39,793 bases of DNA from the NCBI GenBank assembly GCA_007134695.1, contig SLKI01000031.1:1-39793 (forward strand). Reading direction: 5' to 3'. The notes under the pieces were generated by a model, which worked only from the letters and a program-made list of their open reading frames with translations, was not told the DNA's origin and did not search any database. Shown piece by piece: positions 8,771 through 17,439 of the stretch. Numbering within the stretch: the stretch's first letter is position 1; the number at the start of each line of letters is the position of its first letter. The position numbers were made by a program, and so were the translations under genes. The DNA is from Balneolaceae bacterium (GTDB lineage Bacteria > Bacteroidota > Rhodothermia > Balneolales > Balneolaceae).

Positions 8771-8784
8771 TCGATGCAGAGGAG

Positions 8785-10521
8785 ATGCCTGGCGAAATGA
8801 AAAAATATATCCAGATCCGAATCCCCCTGGTGGAGACGCTCAAAGGCTACAACTCGAGAGCCTTCAAAGGGGATCTGAATGCCGGAATCATTGTTGCCGT
8901 TCTGCTGATTCCCCAGGCGATGGCCTATGCCGTACTGGCCGGCTTGCCGCCGGTGTACGGCCTCTACGCATCGATCATCCCACTTGTCGTCTATGCCCTT
9001 CTGGGAAGCTCAAGGCAGCTGGCGATCGGCCCGGTGGCGATCGTTTCGCTCCTTGTGTTTGCCGGTGTGGGGCAGTTGGCGGAGATCGGAAGCGACCGGT
9101 TTATCCAACTGGCAATTCTGACGGCATTTGGAGTCGGGGTGGTTCAGCTTTTGATGGGCCTGTTTCGAATGGGTTTCCTGGTCAACTTTCTATCCCATCC
9201 GGTGATCAGCGGATTTACTTCGGCAGCAGCGGTGATTATCGCCGCCAGTCAGCTGGGCAATCTGCTGGGTATAGAGCTGGAAGGGGGGCATCAGATCCAC
9301 GAGATTCTGATGAGCCTGGCGGCCAACCTTTCCGGACTCCATCTGCTCACAGCCGTGGTGGGAGGCGGCTCCATTCTGCTTCTCTACCTGCTGAAACGCT
9401 GGAAGAAAACGTTTCCCGCTGCACTTACCGTCGTTGCCGCGGGAACAGCGATTACGGCGATCTTTAACCTGCCGGCGCTGGGGCTGGAGATCGTAGGTGA
9501 TGTTCCGCGAGGGCTGCCTTCCCTGGAATCTCCCGCCTTTCTTTTTTCCGACTTTCAGGCATTGATTCCGCTGATCCTGGTCATTTCGCTGGTCGGCTTT
9601 GTGGAATCCTACGCCGTGGCCAAAGCGGTAGCAAACAAACGAGGGTATAACATAGATTCCAACCAGGAGCTGATTGCACTGGGCGGTGCCAACCTGGCCG
9701 GGTCGTTTTTTCAATCCTATCCGACCACGGGTGGTTTTTCCAGAACTGCGGTCAACGATCTTTCGGGCGCAAAAACGCCGCTCGCATCGATCATAACAGC
9801 AGCCCTGATCGGCCTGACGGTGCTATTGCTGACGCCCCTTTTCTATTACCTGCCGAATGCGATCCTGGCGGCGATCATCATCGTGGCGGTTATCGGCCTT
9901 TTCGATGCCAAAGAGATGGTGCATTTGTGGAAAACCGACCGAAAAGATCTGGCGATGCTCCTGGTCACCTTTATCGCCACACTGACGCTGGGGGTGGAAG
10001 AGGGAATTTTGACCGGCGTGGTCATTTCGCTCATCATGGTAATCTATTCCAGTACCACACCACATTACGCAGAACTGGGGCGGCTGGGAGAGACCAAAAA
10101 TTATCGGAATATCCGCCGTTATGAAGAAGCCCATGTCGACCGGGAAGTTCTGATCTACCGGTTCGACTCTCCGCTCTATTTTGCCAATGTGGAGCATTTC
10201 AGGGCCACACTCGAAGAGAAGATGAAAGAGCGAGGAGAGGATCTCAACCTGGTGATCCTGGACGCATCAGCCATTCACCAGATCGATTCGACGGGAATCC
10301 ATATGCTGGAGGAGCTGATCAAGGATCTTCAGGTTAGGCGGATCGACTTCTATCTTGCCGGGCCGATCGGGCCGGTGCGTGACCAGCTCAAGCGCTGCGG
10401 TATTTTCGAGAGTATGGAAGACTCAATCTTTTTTGATGTGGCTGATGCGGTCGAATTCTATAATAGCAAGAGTGACAAACACCCCGGCTACCCCTGGTCT
10501 CCTGCCCAGACAAACTTTTAA
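8785..10521 (+). CDS. SulP-family inorganic anion transporter with STAS domain
   Basis: Inner-membrane anion transporter of 578 aa. The N-terminal signature (LIPQAMAYAVLAGLPPVYGL, about residues 34-53) and some 10-12 hydrophobic helices identify SulP/SLC26. A cytoplasmic STAS domain occupies about 440-555, with LDASAIHQIDSTGI as its core. Family members carry sulfate, bicarbonate or other anions. As the last gene of this operon it may move sulfate or sulfite produced by persulfide oxidation; direction and substrate are inference. ATG at 8785 directly abuts the AGAGGAG at 8778-8784, so the second ATG at 8797 (MKKYIQ) is the more likely start. Confidence 0.88.
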   Translation: MPGEMKKYIQIRIPLVETLKGYNSRAFKGDLNAGIIVAVLLIPQAMAYAVLAGLPPVYGLYASIIPLVVYALLGSSRQLAIGPVAIVSLLVFAGVGQLAEIGSDRFIQLAILTAFGVGVVQLLMGLFRMGFLVNFLSHPVISGFTSAAAVIIAASQLGNLLGIELEGGHQIHEILMSLAANLSGLHLLTAVVGGGSILLLYLLKRWKKTFPAALTVVAAGTAITAIFNLPALGLEIVGDVPRGLPSLESPAFLFSDFQALIPLILVISLVGFVESYAVAKAVANKRGYNIDSNQELIALGGANLAGSFFQSYPTTGGFSRTAVNDLSGAKTPLASIITAALIGLTVLLLTPLFYYLPNAILAAIIIVAVIGLFDAKEMVHLWKTDRKDLAMLLVTFIATLTLGVEEGILTGVVISLIMVIYSSTTPHYAELGRLGETKNYRNIRRYEEAHVDREVLIYRFDSPLYFANVEHFRATLEEKMKERGEDLNLVILDASAIHQIDSTGIHMLEELIKDLQVRRIDFYLAGPIGPVRDQLKRCGIFESMEDSIFFDVADAVEFYNSKSDKHPGYPWSPAQTNF

Positions 10522-10535
10522 GTTGTCGGGTTTTT
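10509..10535 (+). terminator. Probable rho-independent terminator of the sulfur operon
   Basis: An imperfect hairpin (GACAA-A-CT pairing with AGTTGTC, loop TTTA) overlaps the SulP stop codon and is followed by GGGTTTTT. It sits exactly at the operon end, though the stem has one bulge and is short. Confidence 0.45.
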
Positions 10536-10918
10536 CGTTTCTCCCGGCTGATTAGCAGAATGCCATTATCGGAAGGTCGGCTCAGAATATTTTGATGCCG
10601 GGCTCCCACATCTAAAGGCGAAAAATGCGAGCCCGATTTTAACATGGTTTCATTTTAGAAAATCGGGATGAAGCCGATAAGCAAAGTAGTAGCAGGTACT
10701 GAACAGAAGCAGAAAATCGCTTTTAGAAGGGTTTTGAGGGCGATTGAGGAGTTTGACCTCACGCACAAATAACATTAAAACTTTTTAATATTAAAAAATT
10801 TTAATATCTTCGAGATGGAAAAATCAGGATTCAGAGGAAGCCCCTCTCTTTAAAAGATTTCATCAGAAGACAAGAGCTTGTTCAGGCTTGATCGTTCAAT
10901 TACGAAAGGTGCATTTAG
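10522..10918. other. 397-base non-coding gap before the receiver protein gene
   Basis: No credible gene is visible. The right part holds overlapping AT-rich palindromes at 10774-10807 (for example TTTTTAATATTAAAAA at 10782-10797) followed by TATCTTCG, a near match to the Bacteroidota -7 box TAnnTTTG. This is the likely promoter zone of the downstream gene. The left part shows nothing I can name. Confidence 0.45.
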
Positions 10919-11359
10919 ATGACAGAAAAAGAAAAAAATAAAAAAGGGTCGGTTCTCATCGTTGAAGATGACAAGCTGATTTCTCTGGTTCAGGAACGGT
11001 TGCTCAAGAAGCTTGGTTTCGAGGTTAAAGGAAAGGCGAAAAGCGGATCGGAAGCGATTGAAAAAGTGAAATCATCGTCCCCCGATCTGATTTTGATGGA
11101 TATCTCACTTGCAGGAGATATGGACGGTATTGAGACGATGACAGAGATCCGAAAATTTAGCGATACGCCGGTAATCTATCTGTCCGGCGACCAGGACAAA
11201 TACAATTATCGCCGTGCCAAATCTACCGGTTTTATCGATTATCTGGTCAAACCGGTGACCGCTGATGAGCTGGTCGGACCGGTCAGCCGTGCGGTTAAAG
11301 AATCCCGAAAACAGAAACAGGGCAGCAACCCTCAAAGTTATTCACGGGCGGCAGGCTAA
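10919..11359 (+). CDS. Stand-alone response regulator (CheY-like receiver)
   Basis: Cytoplasmic 146-aa protein consisting of one receiver domain (about 10-125) with a basic N-terminal tail and a short polar C-tail. Acidic pocket Asp17/Asp18, phosphoacceptor Asp61 in LILMDISLAGDMDG, Ser89 in YLSGD and Lys111 in YLVKPV are all present, so phosphorylation should work. No DNA-binding or enzymatic output domain is fused, so it acts by protein contact or as a phosphorelay intermediate. Such lone receivers often serve HisKA_2-class kinases like the one at the left edge, but no kinase adjoins it and the partner is unknown. GAAAGG at 10903-10908 is a plausible ribosome-binding site. Confidence 0.88.
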   Translation: MTEKEKNKKGSVLIVEDDKLISLVQERLLKKLGFEVKGKAKSGSEAIEKVKSSSPDLILMDISLAGDMDGIETMTEIRKFSDTPVIYLSGDQDKYNYRRAKSTGFIDYLVKPVTADELVGPVSRAVKESRKQKQGSNPQSYSRAAG

Positions 11360-11403
11360 GCGTTCGGCGGTTTCAGCAACTCTTCCTCACCAGATGATCT
11401 GCC

Positions 11404-12411
11404 TTAACCTGTCAAATTGACGATCACACGTCCGATCTGATTACCCTCAAGGATTCTGTCAACTTCATCGGCAAGCTGGTCCAGCTTCACTTCGCGAGTC
11501 AGCTCTTCCATTTTTTTCAGGCGCCACTCTTCAGAGAGCCGTTTCCAGAGTTTTTTGCGGCGCGGCATCAGGGTGATGCCGGAATCGATCCCCATCAGGC
11601 TGACTCCACGAAGTATGAAGGGGTAGATCGACGTTTTGAGAACCGGTCCGAGTACGTTACCGCAGCATGTAACGATGCCGTTATGCCGGGTTTGGCGTAT
11701 AATGGTGTCCAGTATTTCCCCTCCGACTGTATCTACTGCAGCAGCCCACCTGCCTTTTAACAGATGCTTGTTGGACCGGTCGGTTACCACCTCGCGAGGT
11801 ACAATCTCGCTGGCTCCCAGGGATTTGAGAAATTGATGCTCTTTCTGCTTTCCGGTAACGGCGACAACCTGGTAACCGAGCTGGGAGAGCAGCGCTACGG
11901 AGAATGATCCAACACCGCCGGTCGATCCTGTAACAACCACCGGGCCTTCATCCGGTTCAATACCTCCCTCTTTGATTTTATAGACTCCGTAACAGGCGGT
12001 AAATCCAGCTGAGCCGATGATCATACTTTCCCGGAGAGTCAGGCCTTCGGGGAGTGGAACGATCCAGTCAGCGGGTACCGAGATATACTCGCCGAAGCCG
12101 CCGGGTGTGTCCATTCCCAAATCGTAACTGGTAACGATCACCTTGTCACCGGGTTTGAAGCGTTCATCCCTGGAACGGGTGACAATGCCGGCCGCATCGA
12201 TACCCGGAGTGTGAGGATAGTGGGTGGTGACACCGCGGTTGCCGATCGCCGAGAGGGCGTCTTTGTAGTTCAGGGAGGTGTAATGAACCCGGATCAGGAC
12301 ATCGTTGTCCGGCAGCTGGCCGATCGGCAGCTCTTCAACCGTTTTGACAAATCCTTCCGGGGTTTCTCGTACGACCATCGCTCGATATCTATCCGGCAGG
12401 CTGGAACTCAT
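11404..12411 (-). CDS. YhdH/YhfP-family NADPH-dependent quinone oxidoreductase / acryloyl-CoA reductase-like
   Basis: Zinc-independent medium-chain reductase of 335 aa. The N-terminal GroES-like domain contains SLNYKDALSAIGNRGV and the PHTPGIDAAG segment typical of the YhdH/YhfP/AcuI subfamily. The Rossmann NADP site is TGSTGGVGSFSV (about 161-172). Characterised relatives reduce acryloyl-CoA to propanoyl-CoA or reduce reactive enones. It is the last gene of a minus-strand operon, and its ATG overlaps the aldehyde dehydrogenase stop by 4 bases (ATGA), implying translational coupling. With SDR and ALDH partners, a role in detoxifying or turning over reactive carbonyls is plausible but not proven. 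Confidence 0.85.
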   Translation of the reverse strand: MSSSLPDRYRAMVVRETPEGFVKTVEELPIGQLPDNDVLIRVHYTSLNYKDALSAIGNRGVTTHYPHTPGIDAAGIVTRSRDERFKPGDKVIVTSYDLGMDTPGGFGEYISVPADWIVPLPEGLTLRESMIIGSAGFTACYGVYKIKEGGIEPDEGPVVVTGSTGGVGSFSVALLSQLGYQVVAVTGKQKEHQFLKSLGASEIVPREVVTDRSNKHLLKGRWAAAVDTVGGEILDTIIRQTRHNGIVTCCGNVLGPVLKTSIYPFILRGVSLMGIDSGITLMPRRKKLWKRLSEEWRLKKMEELTREVKLDQLADEVDRILEGNQIGRVIVNLTG

Positions 12412-13787
12412 CGGTGAAAGTATTTTTTTATCAGGTTAAACATTTTACTGGTGTAGGGAGGGTATCGAAAATCCGGGTCGGGCCAGGCCGGTTTGTAAGT
12501 GATCGACTTCTGGTAAGAGAAGGTTTTAAAGCTGTGCTCACCGTGATAGGAACCGAATCCGCTCCGGCGAACTCCTCCGAACGGAAGATGGGGATTGCCA
12601 AGATGCATGATGGTATCATTGATACAGCCACCTCCAAACGGAATCTCTTCAATCAGCGTATTCTGCAGTTGACGATCTTTTGTAAAGAGATAGAACGCAA
12701 GGGGATCGGGATTTCGTTCGATCTGACGGGCCAGCTCTTCCATCTCTTCATATACTATGAACGGTAGAATCGGCCCGAAGATCTCTTCCTTCATGACCGG
12801 GCTTGACGGATCGGAACGGAGGAGTGTTGGCTCGATATAGCGTCGGTCCGGGTCAACGGATCCGCCCAGAAGCACTTCTCCCTGATCCAGAAACCGGACG
12901 AGCCGTTCATATTGCTCCTGATGCACAATACAGGTGTCGGGGTGTTCGGTACCGTTTTTCGAAGTAAAAAATTCCTGATGAACCCTCTTCAGATGACCGA
13001 TAAACCGGTCGACGGCATTTTTGTGGATCATCAGGTAGTCGGGTGCAACACAGGTCTGGCCCGAATTGATACATTTGCCCCACCAGATCCTTTTTGCTGC
13101 CAGCTCGAGGTCCGCATCGTGATGTATGATCGCCGGGCTCTTGCCGCCGAGTTCCAGGACGGTTGGTGTCAGGTATTCAGCCGCGGCACGCAAGATCTTT
13201 TTTCCCGTTTCCCGTCCGCCGGTAAAGAAGATCAGGTCAAACGGGTTCTCGAGCAGCTTCTTACCCGTTTCCGCTCCACCCTCAACAACCCGCAGATAAT
13301 CCGGATCAAACTGAGAGTCGAAAATTTGACGAAGGGTTCGGGCAGTTTCAGGCGCTAGTTCCGAGGGCTTGAGGATCGCTGTGTTGCCTGCCGATATGGC
13401 CCCGATCAACGGCATCAGGAGAAGATGGATCGGATAATTCCAGGCCGCGATAATTAGTACCGTACCGAACGGTCGGTAGAGAATCCGGTTCCTGGAGGGA
13501 AAGATCAGCAGTGATCCTTTGGCCCTTTGCGGCGCAGCCCATCGTTTGATATGTTTGAGATGATGATCGATTTCGTGTAAAAGCGGGAGAATTTCGGTGA
13601 TGTAGGCTTCATATCGGGGCTTGTTGAAATCGGCTTCCAGCGCATCAAGCAGAGATTCGTGATGATCGGTTAGAAGTTTTCTAAGCGCACGTAGCTGATC
13701 TTTTCGAAATTGGACAGAGAGCGTCTGATGTGTATCGAAAAAAGCTTTTTGATTGTCGAACAGTTGAGAGACAGACATGAAGCACAT
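12408..13787 (-). CDS. Aldehyde dehydrogenase (ALDH3-like)
   Basis: NAD(P)-dependent enzyme of 459 aa oxidising aldehydes to acids. Visible active-site residues are Asn117 in AWNYP, general base Glu212 in LELGGKSPAI and nucleophile Cys246 in NSGQTCVAPDY; the cofactor loop FFTGGRETGKK lies at 187-197. Length and the LLIFPSRNRILYRPFGTVL segment match class-3 type ALDHs acting on medium or long-chain and aromatic aldehydes. A C-terminal hydrophobic/basic tail (MFNLIKKYFHR) might touch membranes, as in fatty-aldehyde dehydrogenases; that is inference. The first ATG is at 13787, but the ATG at 13778 (MSVSQLF) is an equally likely start. It lies 27 bases after the SDR stop. Confidence 0.9.
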   Translation of the reverse strand: MCFMSVSQLFDNQKAFFDTHQTLSVQFRKDQLRALRKLLTDHHESLLDALEADFNKPRYEAYITEILPLLHEIDHHLKHIKRWAAPQRAKGSLLIFPSRNRILYRPFGTVLIIAAWNYPIHLLLMPLIGAISAGNTAILKPSELAPETARTLRQIFDSQFDPDYLRVVEGGAETGKKLLENPFDLIFFTGGRETGKKILRAAAEYLTPTVLELGGKSPAIIHHDADLELAAKRIWWGKCINSGQTCVAPDYLMIHKNAVDRFIGHLKRVHQEFFTSKNGTEHPDTCIVHQEQYERLVRFLDQGEVLLGGSVDPDRRYIEPTLLRSDPSSPVMKEEIFGPILPFIVYEEMEELARQIERNPDPLAFYLFTKDRQLQNTLIEEIPFGGGCINDTIMHLGNPHLPFGGVRRSGFGSYHGEHSFKTFSYQKSITYKPAWPDPDFRYPPYTSKMFNLIKKYFHR

Positions 13788-13814
13788 ATTATAATGACAG
13801 ATTAGCCGGGAGGG

Positions 13815-14624
13815 TTACTCTTTCCCCCGAAATGTATCCATCGATTGATAGACCTGGAGCAGGCGTCCCGCGATCCAGTCAAACATTCGTTGAGGCAGAA
13901 TTCCTTTCAGAAAGGGGGCTGCGCGCACCAGAATGGGGGCCTGAACTTTAAAGCGGCCCCGCCGGATCCCTTTCATCATTAAATATACCAACCGGTCGGT
14001 ATTCAACATTGGCATCAGCCTTGGCGGACGAACCCCATCAAACATTCCCGTATTAACGTACGACGGAATGATACAGGTGACTCCGACTCGGCTATCGAGC
14101 CGCTTGAGTTCCAGCCGCAGGGATTCCGACCAGCCGAGAATTGCCCATTTACTTGCAGCGTAAACGCTCATTTTCGGATTACCGATATAGCCGGATGCCG
14201 AAGAGATATTGACGATGCGACCGCTGTTTCGCTTCAGCATTTCGGGCAGAAATGCACGCACAACATACATCGAACCGGTCGTATTGATAGCCATCGTCTT
14301 TTCGATCTCGTCGTAACTGTGTTCGTGAAACCATTTACCGGTTACGGTGCCTGCACAATTGACGATGATGTCGGGAATATATCGACTCTGGATCAGCTGG
14401 CCGGCTTCATATACGACAGCGTCCCGGTCGGTGACATCGACCACTGTATCGAGAGCAGTGGAGGAACTGTCGAGTACATTGATCAGCTTGATGAGCGGTT
14501 CGCGATTCCGGTCCCAAAGCAATAGCGTAACACCATACCGGGAGACTTCTTTGGCGAACTGCCGGCCGATACCGCTGGCAGCACCCGTTACAAGAATGGT
14601 TTTGTCGTAATAAAATGATTTCAA
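13815..14624 (-). CDS. SDR-family NAD(P)-dependent oxidoreductase
   Basis: Classical short-chain dehydrogenase of 269 aa. The cofactor motif TGAASGIG is at 13-20, NCAG at 89-92, and the catalytic Ser142-Tyr155-Lys159 set is intact. The C-terminus is long and hydrophobic, with basic segments (GRFKVQAPILVRAAPFLKG), reminiscent of retinol or 17-beta-type lipid SDRs. First gene of the SDR-ALDH-YhdH operon, so it may convert a lipophilic alcohol/aldehyde pair handled next by the dehydrogenase; the substrate is unknown. Divergent from the M28 peptidase gene across 142 bases. Confidence 0.88.
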   Translation of the reverse strand: MKSFYYDKTILVTGAASGIGRQFAKEVSRYGVTLLLWDRNREPLIKLINVLDSSSTALDTVVDVTDRDAVVYEAGQLIQSRYIPDIIVNCAGTVTGKWFHEHSYDEIEKTMAINTTGSMYVVRAFLPEMLKRNSGRIVNISSASGYIGNPKMSVYAASKWAILGWSESLRLELKRLDSRVGVTCIIPSYVNTGMFDGVRPPRLMPMLNTDRLVYLMMKGIRRGRFKVQAPILVRAAPFLKGILPQRMFDWIAGRLLQVYQSMDTFRGKE

Positions 14625-14766
14625 GAATGAGTCTCCTTATTCCGGATCAATTCTTTTATCTTGCCGGTTCAATATAGGGCAGGCGAGGGTAAATTTCCGG
14701 CCGGCAAAAATCTGGATCCAGATAGATCTGTAATTCAGGTGGATCTAATAATAAAACCGAACAGTT

Positions 14767-16449
14767 ATGAAAAGTATTGATAAAATCATTCTGATAGTGC
14801 TGGTTGCGATATTTGCAGCTTGTGAAACCGAGACCGGTCTTCATCAGGCCGAACAGGTGATCACAGAAGAAAGCCTCCTTACTCCGATTGAAATCCTATC
14901 ATCCGATCAATTTGAAGGCCGCGCACCAGCTACGAGGGGTGAGGATCTGACGATCGAGTACCTGGTCGATTACTTGCAACAGGCAGGCATCGAACCGGGG
15001 ATGCCGGATGGGAGCTATATCCAGGAATTTCCGCTGCTGGGTCAAACTGTGGATCGAGGTTCGGCATCTTTTACAATCCGCAGCGACGGCCAGGCAGTAG
15101 CTTCTCCGCCCTACTACGATCACTTTATGGGATGGCCGGCCAACCAGGAGGAGCAGGTCTCCATACGTGATGCTGAGCTTGTCTACGTCGGGTATGGAAT
15201 ACAAGCTCCGGAGTATGACTGGGACGATTACAAGGGGATGGATGTGAGCGGCAAGGTACTGGTTTTCAAAAACAGTGATCCGAGTTACGATCCGGATCTG
15301 TTCGAGGGGGAAACCCGCCTCTATTACGGCCGCTGGAGCTATAAATTTGAAATGGCCGAAGAGATGGGTGCATTGGGAGCGATCATCATCCATACCGATG
15401 TGACTGCCGGGTATCCCTGGACGGTAGTTGCCAACAGCTGGGGACGGGAACGGTTTTATCTGAAGGCGGATGATGATGACAGCACAACGCAACCGGAGTT
15501 CAACTCCTGGCTGACACGGGAGTACAGCGAACAGCTTTTTGAAGCTGCCGGCCACGACCTGGATGAAATGCTGGATGCAGCCGACGATCCGGATTTTCAT
15601 CCGGTAATTCTGGACGGAGTGACGGTAGATCTGGATCTGACTGCGACCTACGACCGGGATAAAAGCTCAAGAAATGTATTGGGTAAAATTACAGGAAATG
15701 ATCCCGATCTGAATCATCAATACATGGTTTTTACAGCGCATCACGACCATCTGGGCATTACCGAACCGGTTGATGGAGATTCGATAAACAATGGAGCGCT
15801 CGATAACGCTGCGGGCGTAAGCGCCGTACTCAATCTGGCCAATGCCTATAAAGAGGTGGAAAATGAACTTCGGAGAAGTGTACTATTTCTTTTTGTCGGA
15901 GCCGAGGAGATGGGACTGCTGGGTTCTCAGTACTGGGCAGAGAATCCGACTGTGCATCCGGGTCATGTAACCGCCAACATCAATCTGGACGGTATGAATG
16001 TATATGGAGAAACCAACGATGTTGTATTGGTAGGATACGGCCGAAATACCGTGAGTGATGTGATCGAGGAGCAGGCAGTGGCTGAGGGTAGAGTAGTACT
16101 GCCTGATGCCAACCCGGAGCAGGGTTACTTCTACAGGTCGGATCATTTTTCTCTGGCACGGGTCGGGATACCGGCGATCTTTCCCAATGCCGGCAGTGAT
16201 TTTATCGACAAGCCGGAAAACTACAGCGCCCGGGTCGACAGCATCATGGATGCGACCTACCATACGGTGCACGACCAGATTAATGAGTATTGGGATCTGT
16301 CTGGTATGCAACGTGATCTGCGACTCTTTTTCCGGGCCGGGTACGAAATTGTCAATTCCGATATGATGATGGAGTGGAGGCCGGGTGATGAATTTGAAGC
16401 GGCAAGGCTCAGAAACCTGGAAGAGGCCGGGGAGCTGGAGCTGAGATAG
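14767..16449 (+). CDS. M28-family metallopeptidase lipoprotein
   Basis: Exported zinc aminopeptidase-like protein of 560 aa. The N-terminus is a lipoprotein-type signal (hydrophobic ILIVLVAIFAAC) with Cys19 followed by ETETG, an acidic stretch like the Bacteroidota surface-export signal. A protease-associated-type insert occupies roughly 130-290. Zinc ligands of the co-catalytic site are present: His325 in TAHHDH, Asp346 in LDNAAG, Glu380/381 in GAEEMGLLGS, Asp408 in NLDGMN and His499 in YHTVHDQ. It probably trims peptides at the cell surface or periplasm. Stands alone, divergent from the SDR operon. Confidence 0.9.
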   Translation: MKSIDKIILIVLVAIFAACETETGLHQAEQVITEESLLTPIEILSSDQFEGRAPATRGEDLTIEYLVDYLQQAGIEPGMPDGSYIQEFPLLGQTVDRGSASFTIRSDGQAVASPPYYDHFMGWPANQEEQVSIRDAELVYVGYGIQAPEYDWDDYKGMDVSGKVLVFKNSDPSYDPDLFEGETRLYYGRWSYKFEMAEEMGALGAIIIHTDVTAGYPWTVVANSWGRERFYLKADDDDSTTQPEFNSWLTREYSEQLFEAAGHDLDEMLDAADDPDFHPVILDGVTVDLDLTATYDRDKSSRNVLGKITGNDPDLNHQYMVFTAHHDHLGITEPVDGDSINNGALDNAAGVSAVLNLANAYKEVENELRRSVLFLFVGAEEMGLLGSQYWAENPTVHPGHVTANINLDGMNVYGETNDVVLVGYGRNTVSDVIEEQAVAEGRVVLPDANPEQGYFYRSDHFSLARVGIPAIFPNAGSDFIDKPENYSARVDSIMDATYHTVHDQINEYWDLSGMQRDLRLFFRAGYEIVNSDMMMEWRPGDEFEAARLRNLEEAGELELR

Positions 16450-16522
16450 GTTAGTGCGTGTCCGGCCGGCATCCCTGGCGATTGTTCGGATCGGTTTTTG
16501 TTGTTGTCGAAACTGATACCGG

Positions 16523-16609
16523 TTTGGATTGACGGGGCAGAATCCGAATCGGAATGCGGTTCGGAATGACGGACTGTGTTGTGGTTCGGATTGCAGATCG
16601 GATTGACGG
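16523..16609. repeat. Degenerate intergenic repeat with 37-base period
   Basis: Five copies of a motif near TTCGGAWTGACGG start at 16523, 16548, 16560, 16585 and 16597. Spacing alternates 25 and 12, so copies 1, 3, 5 and copies 2, 4 are each exactly 37 bases apart, indicating a decayed tandem duplication. It lies in the 277-base gap between the M28 and DsbA-like genes; function unknown. Confidence 0.5.
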
Positions 16610-16726
16610 AAAAACCGGTGATCAGAAGAATTCACATAATTTTTCCAGCTTCAATATGTTAAGTTGTAATGATTAAATTGAATCTCCGGGGTTCGAGATT
16701 CTGCATAAATCCAAAAGTGAACAGTT

Positions 16727-17338
16727 ATGAGTAAAAATATCCAACTGGTGGCCTGGATCGCATTTATCGCGCTGGTCGGCGGTGTCCTCTATTTCGGTGT
16801 CTTTGGAAACAATAACGACAATCAGCAGACGGCAGACAGAGGAGAGACTGTGGCCCAGCAGGTTGAAATATTGAAATACAGCGACTATCAATGTCCGGCT
16901 TGCAAGCAGTACATACCGTTGCAAAATCAGCTGAAAAGAGATTTCGGGGATCAATTGACGATTGAATACCGGCATTTTCCTCTCGACGGTTTTCAATATT
17001 CGAGGCTGGCTGCCTATGTGGTTGAAGCGGCTGCACGGCAGGGCCACAAGGAGGAGATGCACGATATGATTTTTGCCGGCCAAGAGGTTTGGTCGCAGGG
17101 CAACGCCGAGCAGATTTTCCGGGATTATGCGGAGCAGATCGGACTCGATATGGAACAATTCGAGCAGGATCTGCAAGATGAAGAGATCCATCAACTGGTC
17201 GAGAGGCAGCGGAATGAAGGTCAGCGTCGCCTCGTTCAAGGTACACCAACCTTTTTCATCAACGGCCAGAGAGTCCGGCAGAATCCTCAGAGTTACGACC
17301 AGTTCCGATCTCTGGTAGAGATGCATATGTACCGATAA
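16727..17338 (+). CDS. Membrane-anchored DsbA-family thioredoxin-fold protein
   Basis: Thiol-disulfide oxidoreductase of 203 aa. One N-terminal helix (about 7-25) anchors it, with the thioredoxin domain outside the cytoplasm. The active site is Cys56-Pro-Ala-Cys59 (SDYQCPACKQ), and the cis-proline motif is GTPTFFINGQ near 180. The inserted helical domain between them is typical of DsbA/BdbD/DsbG relatives (thioredoxin_4). It probably introduces or reshuffles disulfides in exported proteins. No DsbB/VKOR partner is adjacent. Confidence 0.88.
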   Translation: MSKNIQLVAWIAFIALVGGVLYFGVFGNNNDNQQTADRGETVAQQVEILKYSDYQCPACKQYIPLQNQLKRDFGDQLTIEYRHFPLDGFQYSRLAAYVVEAAARQGHKEEMHDMIFAGQEVWSQGNAEQIFRDYAEQIGLDMEQFEQDLQDEEIHQLVERQRNEGQRRLVQGTPTFFINGQRVRQNPQSYDQFRSLVEMHMYR

Positions 17339-17439
17339 TCGAATGCGATCTCTTTGAAGGCCTGAGAGCGGAGATTTATTGAGTGCCTGAGAGCAGATAT
17401 TTAAAATTAGAGTGATCACCAGGAACCTGGCAACCCGCC

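Noticed and set aside
8785-8796. ATG at 8785 as a firm start of the SulP gene
   Set aside because: The ribosome-binding AGAGGAG directly abuts it with zero spacing; ATG 8797 is more likely, though the longer form is kept as the coordinate.
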